Shown piece after piece: positions 43,385-54,165 of a stretch of 64,000 nucleotides of DNA. Within the stretch, counting starts at the first letter, position 1, and every line of letters starts with the position of its first letter. This stretch comes from Pollenia angustigena (Eukaryota > Arthropoda > Insecta > Diptera > Polleniidae). Both the position numbers and the translations under genes were made by a program. The DNA is taken from positions 243,411,803 through 243,475,802 of the forward strand of contig OV884059.1 of NCBI GenBank assembly GCA_930367215.1, given 5' to 3'. The notes beneath the pieces were generated by a model, which was not told where the DNA came from, made no database searches, and saw only the letters and a list, made by a program, of their open reading frames with translations.

Positions 43385-44252
43385 TATTGAACCTATTTTT
43401 CATAAGAGCATTACTTACAATTGTACTGAAAGAACCAATGAATTTTCAAAGGGATGTTGCAAAATGAACGCATTCAAAAGTAAGTCATTATTTTTTTTAC
43501 TTAAATGCATCCAGAAAAAAGTAGTTATAGAAGTTGTTATAGATGTAGTTATAGCAGAAAGCTACTAAATAATGAGTTAAATAAGTTATTCATTTTGAAA
43601 AAGTAGGAGAAGTTTTTACTGGGAAATTAAAAAATTTAATATAAAGGGAAGTTAAATTTTAAGGGCCGATGTTGATTTTGAATAATACACAGTAGTGTTC
43701 TGTCTTCTGTCGTGTACACACGTGTTTACGTTTAGTCCGTTAAGTTTGTCCGAATTGTGGAAAAATATATTAAAATTAGTGCCCGTGCAGTTAAAAAAAA
43801 AAAAAAAAAATAAAAATAAACATAACAAATAATCACAAATTATTAACTCAGTGACAAACCAAAACAAACTGAAATAAAACAAATTAATCAACAAACAAAC
43901 AAAACCGAAATTACATACCTACTAATTTACAAAATTAACAACAAATCTAAATAAAATCATAAACAAACAACCGTTTTAAAACAATACAACAATAACAACA
44001 AACAAAAAAAAAAAGCTAGCAATACAATTAACAACAACAACAAAACAAAAATAATAATAATTCGTCAGTGATAGCCTTTTTTCGACGATGACCAGATCAG
44101 GGCTTTTATGGTCCTTTTTATGGCATTGTCTTTTGTGTTCCTTTTTTAGCCGCCCTTTTTATTTTTGTTAGTACGGATGTTCTTGTGTTTATCGTTGTTG
44201 ACAGTTTTTTAACGACTTTTAACATAGTGGATATCTGTACTTTCCGTTTGAT

Positions 44253-46223
44253 TTGAATTTTTTTTATGTTGTGATGAGAGGTCGGTTTAGAATCGACTTT
44301 TGCAATATACGTGGGCTGAGAACGAATTTTTTCTCTGTGTATGCTCACGTTTGTCTCCACCGGCCGGATGTTTTCGCCTTATGTGAAACTCAGGTATCTG
44401 AAAATTCGGATCCACTTGATTTTCAGATTCCTGGGTATCACCTTCTATCCCTCTTTAATCTTCATCGGGGTCTTGCTATGTACATACGCAATGAAGTTGT
44501 GTATCAGTGCTTGCAATCAATGGGCATGCTTGATGCGGAATTTAACTGTCTTTGGGTTAAATTCAAAATCGATACACACTATTTGCATTTCGGATTTCTT
44601 TACAGAAGTCCAAACGCGGGAAGGGATATTACCTTATCGGGCTTCGACTCCCTTTCCGACTCAATAGCGAAAATTCTTGAGAATTGTCCCGACAGTGAAA
44701 TCGTTGTTGCTGGTGATTTTAATGTCCACAATTCTTCTTGGCTTCACCACTCGGGCCGTACAACTTACGAAGGCCAATATGTTGAGCTTTTTGCTGCGCA
44801 CAACCACCTCGTGCAACTGGTGAATGAACCAACACATATTCCGTTTGTTGATGGGCACCAACACAATACCCTTGACCTCTTCCTCTCTTCGCACCCTCAA
44901 AAGTACGAAGTTGAGGTTCTAGCACCTCTCGGCAACTCGGATCATTGCACCATTTCCGCCTCTTTCCCGTTCTCCGAACTTCGGAACGTTTCACGACGGG
45001 CTACGAAACGATCAATATTTGTTTACGGGAAAGCACGTTGGGCTGAGCTCAATGACTTTTTTCGGCATTTCAATTGGAAACTCTGTTTCCTGGACAATGA
45101 CGTCAATGCCATGGCGAAAATGGTTGAAAACGTAATAATGCTAGGAATGAAAATGTTCATTCCAGTTAAAAAAGCTTCGAATAAGCCTCGATCCAAATCT
45201 TGGTTTAATCAGTCGTGCAAATCAGCAGGCAGATCCAGAGAGGAAGCTTTCAGAAATTGGCGTAAAAATAAAAACTCTGATACTGAATTGCTACGCAAAA
45301 TGGCAAGGTCTTCGTGTGCCAAAGTACTTAGACGGGAAAAAACTCTTCACGAGCAACGTCTTCGTGCTGAAGTTCTTGCTGCTCCCCGGGGTAGTAAAAG
45401 CTTCTGGTCATTCGTTAAAAGAGTAAGGGTTAATGCTAGTTCTTCAATACCAACTCTTTTAAAGGATGGCCGATCATTCACGGACCCGGTTGATAAGGCT
45501 AATTGTTTTGCTGAATTATTTGCTAATAATTCTTACCTACCAGCTAGCAGTCAACCACTACCCGAACTCGAAAAAGTATCCGTAACTATGCCTAGAATAT
45601 TGTTTCGCGGTCGAGCTGTTAAAAGGGTTCTTGCGGATCTCGACGTAAACAAGTCTCCTGGGCCGGATGGTATACCTGCACTGGTCTTGAAGCAGTGCTC
45701 TTCGACGCTAGCTCGTCCCTTAGCAAATCTTTTCAGCACTTTATACCGTGCCGCGGAATTTCCAGTCTTCTGGAAAGTTGCTAATGTAACGCCAATTCCT
45801 AAAAAGGGAACCGCTAATAACCCTGAAAATTACCGCCCAATTGCAATTTGTTCGGCACTTTCCAAAGTTATGGAGAGTATGGTAAATTACCATCTTGTCA
45901 AATATTTAGAGTCAAACTACCTACTAAGCGACCGCCAGTATGGCTTTCGTAGAGGTCGCTCTACTGGAGACTTACTAGCTCTGTTATCGGAAAAATGGTG
46001 CCGTTCCATTCACCATTTTGGCGAAAGTAAGGTAATTGCTTTGGATATAGATGGGGTTTCGTCAAACGAGTTCAAGTTATTTCTCCTACTCTATTTCTTA
46101 TCTTTCCAAATGACCTCCTTTGTCAAACTTCCAACCCTATCTACTCTTTTGCAGATGACAGCAACCTTTGCCATTCGTACTCATTCGAGTGCAGACCAAG
46201 CGTATCCGATGTCGTTGCTATGA
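44253..46223 (+). pseudogene. LINE ORF2: endonuclease and RT with internal deletions
   Basis: A 656-residue frame. Endonuclease motifs: RIDFCNIRGLR, ALCETQV (catalytic Glu), FLYRSPN, VVAGDFNVHNSSWLHH and LGNSDHC. RT motifs: NKSPGPDGIPALVLKQC, FPVFWKVANVTPIPKKG, YRPIAICSALSKVMESM and DRQYGFRRGRSTGDLL. After KVIALDI the frame jumps to DGVSSNEFK, so about 50 residues holding the SKAFDxVWH region are gone. After EFK a second gap removes the PQGS motif and shifts the frame. Translation past about 46080 is out of frame. Confidence 0.85.
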
Positions 46224-46988
46224 GGCAGAATATAGTCTCGGAATGGGGTCGTGCAAATAGGGTCGATTTTAATGCCCGAAAAACCCAATGTTGCGTGCTG
46301 ACGGATAAACGCGCGACAAACCAAGGTGCCTCATCTGTATATATGGGTGGTATAATTATTGAGGAATCAGAATCTCTTGATGTTCTGGGCATGAGGATAC
46401 AATGTGATGTCCGATGGACTGAACATATATTCAAGGTGTCGAAAGAAGCATTCAAGTGCCTCGGTTTTCTAAGACGGTGTAGGATATACTTCACTCCATC
46501 TGATCTCCTTACTATTTATAACACCTATACCGCGTATGGAATACAACTCTCATGTGTGTGCCGGTGCTTCAAAGTCTATTTTGGAGCTTCTCGACCGCGT
46601 GCAGGAAAGGCCGAGGGTTCTCATTGGTGACAGTAGGGTAACCAATTCTATTGACTCCCTTGAGCACCGTCGCAATGTGGGTTGTATTTGCCTGTTTTAT
46701 CGTTACTACAATGGGATGTGTTCCGACGAAATCAGGGATCTGGTTCCCGAAACCCGTACATTTGTTCGTAATACACGTTTTTCCTCAAGAGCCCATCCTT
46801 ATGTGGTCGAGCGGCAGGTGAATCGTACAACGCATTACAGAGAGAATTCGTTTTTTTCCCGGACTGTTCGTATGTGGAATAACCTTCCTGCAGAAGTCTT
46901 CCCTCTCACTTACAACATGATTAAGTTCAAATCGAATTTTCACAAACACTACTCCCTCTATCCTCCTTCCCATAACCTATTTTCCTAG
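46080..46988 (+). pseudogene. LINE ORF2, RT C-terminal half in two frames
   Basis: Just after the deletion another frame reads PTLFLIFPNDLL and IYSFADDSNLCHSY (catalytic FADD), then RQNIVSEWGRANRVDFNARK and KTQCCVLTDKR. Past a shift near 46545, 46536-46988 reads MEYNSHVCAGASKSIL, NNLPAEVFP and a C-terminal stop. Together these are fingers-to-thumb and the C-terminal block of one RT. Confidence 0.8.
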
Positions 46989-47159
46989 TTCCAACACAAT
47001 GCAATGCATTAGTAGGGGTCATCCCCTGAGTGCTGGTCCTAACAATAAAAAAAAAAAAAAAAAAAAAAATTTAGGAAATTATTGTAATTTCTTTTATTAT
47101 GATAGTATTGGTATAGTTCAATTATGTATGGAACAAAAATTCTGGCCATAAAAAGTTCG

Positions 47160-47475
47160 TTATCATCTAGCGATAGCGAACACCATTCACAGTAACTGCT
47201 GACCGGTCTCATTTTGGAAAAAATACGGCCCGATGATGCCGCCAGCCCATAAACCTCACAAAACAGTCACTCTTTGTGAGTGCATTGGTTTTTCGACAAT
47301 CACTCGTGGATTATCATTCGCCCAAATGCGGCAAGTCTGCTAATTGACGAATCCACTGAGGTGAAAATGTGCCTCATCACTAAAGATGATTTTCTTCGAT
47401 ATGCATTTTGATTTGAACGCCCATTTTCATAATAAGCATGAATAACTTTAACGCGTTGCTCGATTGTGTAAATTT
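47160..47475 (-). pseudogene. Mariner transposase relic
   Basis: The minus strand gives MEIYTIEQRVKVIHAYYENG (N-terminal helix-turn-helix start). After a large deletion come FSDEAHFHLSGFVN (first catalytic Asp), CRIWANDNPRVI, EKPMHSQRVTV and GGIIGPYFFQNETGQ (family pattern). A stop and frame changes follow. The third Asp is not present. Confidence 0.75.
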
Positions 47476-47858
47476 CCATTGTTCAAATTGAGTTAGTCTG
47501 AAATTGAGAAATCGTCAGCTCAGAATTGGTTTGACCTACCGACCATTTTTAAAAAAATTGAGTTAGTATGAGGTATATATATTTGGGTATTCCAAAGTCT
47601 GTTTCGCGAAATATTTTGTGGTTTCTAAGATGTAAAGAATTCCTTTTGCTGCATATCAACTGTTTCAAAAATTTTTAAGTTTTGTTTTGCTCTACAAGCC
47701 ACTGTTTGGCGATTGCAGCAAATTCTTCATACAAAAACGTACAAAATAAATGTTACTGTTGCTTTGCTGCATTGCCGTAAGAAAAGCATTAGTTAAATCA
47801 AAAGCAAAATAAAATGACAACAAGAAAATAAATTTGTGAAAAATAGTTTTATAAAATA

Positions 47859-48494
47859 ATGGTCCCAACCAAGTGTACGATTAGCTATTATTATTTTCAA
47901 ACTGTTATTAGCCTACCTAAGGGAAATGCTGCAACATTTTACTACAAACGAAAATTAAATATGTATAATCTTACAGCAACCATTATTATGCCAAATATAC
48001 CAACTTTTACTTATTGTGCCTTTTGGACGGAAGCTCATAGTGGTCGGAGTGGTAACAATATTGCTAGTGCTTTAATTAAAAATTAAAATGAATAAATAAA
48101 AGATTATCCACTAATTAAAACTTTGACATTATGGAGCGATTCTTCCGTACCTCAAAATAAAAATCGAATTAACGCAACCGCAATCAAAATGTTCATTAAA
48201 CAAAATAATATTGATGGCGTTATACAAAAGTCTTCAGAACCAGGACATTCTTTAAATCAAGAAGTGGACTTTGTCTATGGTGTTAGTGTCCCGTACTCAA
48301 AGAATATTAAAATTCATAGTCCTCTTCATTTACTAAATTTGCTTAAAACAATGCCAACTAATAAAACAAAATTAAAAGTTTTGGAAATGCAAATAAAATG
48401 GACTTTCGAAAAGTCCCTTTTGCTTAAATTAAAGTATTTCTATACAGTTAAAATAATGATTTATGTATATATTATAAAACTTCTACTAATTTAA
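47859..48494 (+). pseudogene. Transposase-like fragment, LWSD type (two stops)
   Basis: One reading frame with two close stops near 48085-48097. It contains VISLPKGNAATFYYKRKLNM, YNLTAT, LTLWSDSSVPQNKNRINATA, GVIQKSSEPGHSLNQEVD and HLLNLLKTMPTNK. The LWSDxxxxQNxN and PGHSxxQxVD blocks recall an unnamed DNA-transposon-like protein family common in insects. The fragments at 21470-22190 and 18177 may be other parts of the same family; that is inference. Confidence 0.45.
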
Positions 48495-48736
48495 TTGTAA
48501 AACCGATATACCTATACTGATATAAAACGTTTCTGCACCGGTTATGATACTGATATAACAAATACTTAAACACTGATACCGTTTCGGTTGCCAACCTTGA
48601 TAAATATTGAAGTATAAAAGAAAAAAAGTGTATTAAAAGATAGTTTTAATATACCACAGTGCTGACAGTGTTGTATTTTCTTTAATACTTGTGTGATCGT
48701 GTAAACTACCCTTAAGGAGAGTTCGTTATAAACTTA

Positions 48737-48810
48737 CCCCTGTGTTCAAAAATGATAATGCAATTTAATAAACGTTATTGAAAATTTGTTATTTTTATGA
48801 ATACGGCAGT
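48737..48810. mobile_element. Small palindromic MITE, GTATTCATAA family (copy 1)
   Basis: CCTGTGTTCAAAAATGATAA at the left against TTATTTTTATGAATACGGCAG at the right: an imperfect inverted repeat. Confidence 0.45.
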
Positions 48811-48853
48811 TAGTTAATTGTATGAAACACTATTTATAGAAACATGAAAATAA

Positions 48854-48968
48854 CCCCTGTATTCATAAGCGATTGTTAAATTTCAAAAACGTTTATTAAG
48901 GCAAATTTTCTTAGAAAATTTGTCTTGAAAACCTTTATTAAAATTGAAATATTTTTATGAATACGGGC
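48854..48968. mobile_element. Small palindromic MITE, GTATTCATAA family (copy 2)
   Basis: CCCTGTATTCATAAGCGATT at the left and its inverted counterpart ending GAATACGGGC; the arms also share AAGGTTTTCAAG-like words around the centre. Confidence 0.6.
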
Positions 48969-48969
48969 A

Positions 48970-50690
48970 TTAGTTTGTTATAACCGCTTTAACCGTCGTC
49001 GTATATGCGGTCTTGGTAATAACCGCATTTCACTGTAATTAAGTATCTGTTCTGCATTTTGACTGTTATTTATGAATACGCCAAAAAACATTAAAGCGAT
49101 GTCTGATTGCTGGTCTGTTTGTTTGGGTGGTGATTACAATTACGTCAGAACCGCTTTCAAAGATTATTTTTCCTTCATTTTGTGGTTGAGTGGATTGGGT
49201 GGCAAAAGTGCAATGACACAAATATTACAACAAACACATGCATACGTTCGTTCGTGCATGCACCCATCCGTCCATTCATTCATCCAAAATCACACGAGCA
49301 CAAACACGTTCACAGTAGGTTAGTAGTTCAATACGCATAAAAACAAACATACAATATTCAAAAAGATGGAAATGAAGAGGAAAACTGTAGGCAGACTGCA
49401 CGGAAATACAAGCAAGCCTTTATAGGAAGAAGAAAACCTGAATTGAACCAAGACCAACTGGGTGTTTGGTTATTTACGATGACATGATTTTCCATGAATT
49501 TTTATTAAAAATCAAAGAAAATTTGTTTAAAAGCTTTAAAAGATGGATTTTTTATTTTGGTTTTTTTTCAACAATTTTGTTAAAGAACACACACAATTCG
49601 ATGCAACAAATTGTGTGGTTTTAAAAGCTTAAAAATATTCGGAGTAAAACACATAGAGAGATAGCCCCAATATGAAAGCTCTTTAAAATCGTAAACAGTT
49701 TTCGAAGTTAAAGAGAAATAGTTAAGTAAGAGAATTCACAGTTATATAAACACACATACTTATACACATACAATAAATTTACTCACGTACAAACAAACAT
49801 TCAAATATTTATTAAATTTTATCCACAAGAAAATCTGTAGGCAATCCTTATCAAGAATGATTAAATAATGTTTTTGTTTTTTTTTACCAAACGAATACGG
49901 GTATAATATTTTTGTGTATGTGTTGTTTTTGTTTGTATGTATGTTTGAATGTGTGTCTGTGTGTAATTACAACATGTGCTGTTTTCATAACATGTTTATC
50001 AAGTGTATTCGATATCCTTCATACCCCAGCTCCCCATTTTCCATTCCTTTACACAGAAATTGCCAAATGAACATAGTTTTTTTTTTATTGTTGGAAAACT
50101 TTTGCTTTTAAGTAGATTGTCTTTATTTTTATAGTTTGTTATTATGTTTTATAAGTTTTGTGGATATATATTCCCTTTTGTTGTAAAAATCTACGAAATG
50201 CTCTGTGGGGGATTCCTAGGATTTCATCCTGTTCAGAATAAGGAGCAGATTATGCTTAACTTTTATTAATTTTAAATGACCAATCACAGATTTTCGGAGG
50301 AAATAAAAATTTAATTTAAAAAAAAGAATTTCATATTTTTAATTATACATAACATTAAACAATCAAACCTTCAATAACAGATTCAACAGATAGAAACAGT
50401 AAATCTACGGTGACCATCCGTTTTGTACTGTATGTATGCACTGCATTTTTAAGCATTGTTCTGTGTAAATTATAATTTAAGTAAAAATCCATTAATTCTT
50501 TTGTATTTTATTAAATGTTGGGTATTTGTTCTGTTTTAAATAAAATAACTAAAAACATTCCTTATTTATCTGAATTTTCTCGTGACAATCTTTTGAACAC
50601 TAACAAAACAAAAAATTAAAGAACTACTAAGATTTTTAGTTTCTAAGGAAGATTTTAAAAGAATTTTTGGATACTAATTTTTAAACATAT
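48970..50690. other. AT-rich spacer
   Basis: Contains the 83-codon frame at 49072-49323, which has no recognisable domain, and scattered T- and A-rich tracts. Nothing else supported. Confidence 0.4.
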
Positions 50691-50691
50691 C

Positions 50692-50806
50692 CTGCCGTAT
50701 TCATAAAAAATAAAATAAGTTTGAAATGTGTTTTAAGCCAACATTTTCATACAAATTTTTCTTAAAATGCATTTCAAATCCATTTTAATTTTTTATGAAA
50801 ACCGGA
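50692..50806. mobile_element. Small palindromic MITE, GTATTCATAA family (copy 3)
   Basis: CTGCCGTATTCATAAAAAAT at the left and ATTTTTTATGAAAACCGG at the right, with ATGTGTTTTAAG / CTTAAAATGCAT inside. Confidence 0.6.
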
Positions 50807-52240
50807 GATTTAGGTCTTTAATAATCTTTTTTGACTACCTACTTGATACTTTTTTAACTTAAAGGTAATATGGTTGTTTTTTTTTTGGGTGAAATCCAAA
50901 ATTTTTAATTTTCATTTTCAAAAGTTTTCAACAAGTAATAAAAAAAACTCGTGGTTGAGTCTTCAGACAAAGCCAATGAACTCGTTTGTATATCAATCAA
51001 TGTTGCCAGTGAAATTTCGAGAAAGATACATTTTGGTTTCCAAAAAGATACACTTTTTCTCAAAAAGATACATTTTGAAAAAAAAAAAATTAAAATCCAT
51101 TTTTAACGTTCAGCATTTATTAACATAACATTTTTATTTAATATTTAATGAATATTGTAAAGAAAATGATATCATATAAAAATATTTTTATATTTATTTA
51201 AGTCATAAATAAAGGTATGTCATTTTTAAAAATACAGTAAGCAAACTTTTAAATTAATTATATGTTACTATCTTTGGATGTTATCAAAACAAATTCGTGT
51301 TTGTAAAATTAAATATACGAGTTAAGGAGTTTATACTAAGGCAATTATATCAAAAAGTTTATATAAATTTCCTGAAAATAAAAAAAATCCTTAATGTTTT
51401 CTTTCACCATTATTAAATCTGCTATTGTTTTAAGCATCGAGTCGGTTACGATGATCAGTCTTAATAAGTTTTAGTTGGCTAAAAATTCTCTAATATTTTA
51501 TTTCTGTACATTTTGCGTACAGATTCAAAAGATACGAAAAATTTGAAAATGTTTCATATCCTAATGGCATCACTGATATCAATATGATCTATTTGCCTCA
51601 AATCAAGTTTTGGTGTTCTGTATTTTGGATTTAAAAATGTGGTCACCATAAGTAAATCTTAAAGATTGTACATTCCTGTACATATACCTCGTTGCTAGTA
51701 AGATCTTGGACTAGTTTATTACTAGTTGTAAGGTGACGAAAAATAAGAAAAATTAGAAAATTTCGGCTGCGCTGCTTTATATGTGACGCCTTTTGTTTTT
51801 GAAGCAACAACAACACTACAAAAGTTGTTAAAAAAATAAACGATTAAATACTTGTTCATTGTAGCAACAACAATCACTCTTCAAAAGTAAATAAAAAAAA
51901 AACAATGTACTTGTCTGTTGTACAACAACAACACTCCAAGAAGAAAAATTTACAAAAAAATTTTTGGTTGGTTTTGAGTTGATAAACTATTTTTATGTTT
52001 AACAAATACATAAAGAAAAGTTAAATTCCCGCTTTCTTTCAATCTAAATTCTAGAACGATGAATTTTAATATAGAATGATGATGGAAACCATACCGGTGC
52101 ATTCTGCTTGTTTCTTATAATTCTGTAAACAAAGGGGAAGTCAACAAAATTGAAACATGGTGAAACTGGAAAATAAGTAATTCAATATTCTCGCTCTGGT
52201 TCCAGGGGTAAGTGCTTAGAATTATTCTAAAATAAACACA
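50807..52240. other. AT-rich spacer before the Helitron
   Basis: AAAAAGATACATTTT-type words recur near 51020-51080, and CAACAACAA clusters lie at 51800-51950. No gene recognised. Confidence 0.4.
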
Positions 52241-52261
52241 TCTATATATATAAAACAGGAT

Positions 52262-52314
52262 GTGTGTATGTATGTATGTATGTATGTATGTATGTATGTA
52301 TGTATGTATGTATG
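52262..52314. repeat. (TGTA)n microsatellite
   Basis: About 13 tetranucleotide units. The array continues as TATGTATGTATG at 59437 beyond the errantivirus, which inserted into it. Confidence 0.9.
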
Positions 52315-52666
52315 AATTTAAATAAAACGATTAAAATTTTCTTTTATTTAAATTTTAACGTTTATTATTCGATTTGAGTTTTAAGACTAAACTTAAAAAC
52401 TAATTGCAGTTGGTTATATTCAATTTGGCTTTTGGCTCATATTGAATATAAACAAATGATGATAAAAAAAAAATAAAACTTACTAAAAATATAACCTGCT
52501 CAATATTGTTTTTATTTCACTCATATTACAAGAAGTGTAAGTATGGTGTGAGTAATTATTTATAAACATAAATAATTACTTGCGATTCGTATTTCAAGAA
52601 TTAGAATCACAGGGTATTCATATTACGACTGGATATTTGGTCATAATTATGTCGTTGGGTAAAACT
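52315..52666 (-). repeat. Errantivirus 3' LTR
   Basis: 352 bp. On the minus strand it begins AGTTTTACCC and ends TTTAAATT, as in this genus (AGT...ATT type). I saw no difference from 59085-59436. The last 15 codons of env lie inside it. Confidence 0.92.
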
Positions 52667-54165
52667 CCCCCCGACGAAGATTGGTTTCCAATTTCTGAAT
52701 GACATTTGGGAAACGATATAATAGTTTTATTTATTGTCTTTTTAGATTTTAATTTAATTATTAGGTACCCAATGATAAGAATTGTTGCAATTACGATTAC
52801 AATATAAAAGGCTATGTTAATTGTTTTTTGATTGTATTTAAGTTCTTCTATGTATCTTATATTTCTAATGTGCTGGTAAGTTAAGTTTTTTATTGGTAAT
52901 TCCTCTTCAAAATTTATCTGTATTTCTTTAGGAAAATTAGGTATTATTATACTTTTACCGTATGATTTTCTATCATACCATTTTTCAAGAATCTTAATTT
53001 TACATTCTTCAATTTTTATAAGATAATGTCCAGTTAAAGTTATAGGAATTTGATTACAGGTTTGGTTTATAGTTACATTATTCATATTTATGGTAAAAAT
53101 CAAATTAGAATTTACTTCTATTACATTTATAAATGGATTTTTCCGATAATTACATTGCATTTTTTTATAATTTAGTATATTTTCAATACAGTTATCTTTA
53201 ATCATGGTTAAATTCTTCTTATGATTTGTTTCAAAATATATAATATTATCTTTTGTGATATATGTATGCAATTTTTCACTTAACTCTAAATTTTTGTTAT
53301 TTGGAATGGGTTGGATAAATAGGGTTTCATAAAATTCGGGTGTTAGCTGGGGAATTTGGATTATAATCAGGATATTTCGTTCGTTTGTTGCTACGGCTAT
53401 TCTAATATTTTCCAATTTTTCAAAAGTTATGTCATGTTCTTCTATTTCCTCATCGGTTAATATATTTTGGCTAAGAAGCCCTAGGCTTGATGTCAAAAGG
53501 ATTCCTTCAACCTTGTCAATTATCTTTTCTAGTTTTGCTATCTGGAAGGTGACCTTTGTCTTTTGTATTTCTAATTTATCCTTTTCATTCGCATAATTAA
53601 TCGTTGCGTATTCTAAATACATCTTTTTACTTTCCATTTCATATATTTTAGATAATTTGGTCAACTGGTCATCAAAATGTTGGTTTATATTAATTTGACT
53701 ATTGGATTGTTCAATTGTATTATGGGTATTAGTTTCCATCATTCTCAACCTATTCTCAATTTCTAGTCTGTCGTCATTGTCCATTGTACCGGATAAGTAT
53801 TTTAATCCCGTTCCCAAAACATTAATAAGTCCTCGTTTCTGTCTATGTGGAATAAGCATTTTCAGGGATGCTTTCAAATGCCGTAATTCCTGATTTATGT
53901 AATCATCATCCAAATTTGTGGTACTATTTTCTAATTTCTGTATATATTCTTCAAATTTTGTAACATTGAATATATGTACGATGTTATGATATTCTTTAAT
54001 AAGGTGTCTGTTCCCTAAATTTACGATAGCAAATCCATTTCCTGTACTCAGGTCTGTAAATTCAATTTTCTGAGCGTGTGTCGCGTAAAGTGTGAACATT
54101 GTCGGTAACGCCAACCAGAACATCTTCCGAGAGTGAATCATTAGTGTGTTCATCGCTATGGTCAA
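52618..54165 (-). CDS. env: Errantivirus envelope protein
   Basis: 515 residues. N-terminal signal peptide (hydrophobic around 15-31), a furin-type site RQKR at 108-111 followed by a fusion-peptide-like GLINVLGTG, then the conserved Gly/Asp-rich block typical of insect errantivirus and baculovirus F proteins. A helical ectodomain follows, then one membrane segment at about 448-472 and a 43-residue tail. It is a class I-type fusion glycoprotein on the virion surface. It starts 104 nt inside the 3' end of pol, so it is probably read from a spliced RNA. It ends 49 nt inside the 3' LTR. No break is seen. Confidence 0.88.
   Translation of the reverse strand: MTIAMNTLMIHSRKMFWLALPTMFTLYATHAQKIEFTDLSTGNGFAIVNLGNRHLIKEYHNIVHIFNVTKFEEYIQKLENSTTNLDDDYINQELRHLKASLKMLIPHRQKRGLINVLGTGLKYLSGTMDNDDRLEIENRLRMMETNTHNTIEQSNSQININQHFDDQLTKLSKIYEMESKKMYLEYATINYANEKDKLEIQKTKVTFQIAKLEKIIDKVEGILLTSSLGLLSQNILTDEEIEEHDITFEKLENIRIAVATNERNILIIIQIPQLTPEFYETLFIQPIPNNKNLELSEKLHTYITKDNIIYFETNHKKNLTMIKDNCIENILNYKKMQCNYRKNPFINVIEVNSNLIFTINMNNVTINQTCNQIPITLTGHYLIKIEECKIKILEKWYDRKSYGKSIIIPNFPKEIQINFEEELPIKNLTYQHIRNIRYIEELKYNQKTINIAFYIVIVIATILIIGYLIIKLKSKKTINKTIISFPKCHSEIGNQSSSGGVLPNDIIMTKYPVVI
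52667..52674 (-). promoter_or_regulatory. Polypurine tract
   Basis: On the minus strand GTCGGGGGG lies directly before the 3' LTR, where plus-strand DNA synthesis is primed. It overlaps env codons. Confidence 0.65.

Larger units (their letters stand above)
43650..47070 (+). mobile_element. Poly(A)-tailed LINE (Jockey/CR1 group)
   Basis: An A- and CAA-rich 5' region (43780-44050) without a recognisable ORF1, then ORF2 at 44253, broken RT frames to 46988, a short 3' UTR and a poly(A) run at 47048-47070. The 5' boundary is approximate. A clean poly(A) tail suggests retrotransposition by target priming. Confidence 0.75.

Noticed and set aside
49072..49323. 83-codon plus-strand frame as a small gene
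   Set aside because: No domain and no splice or promoter context.
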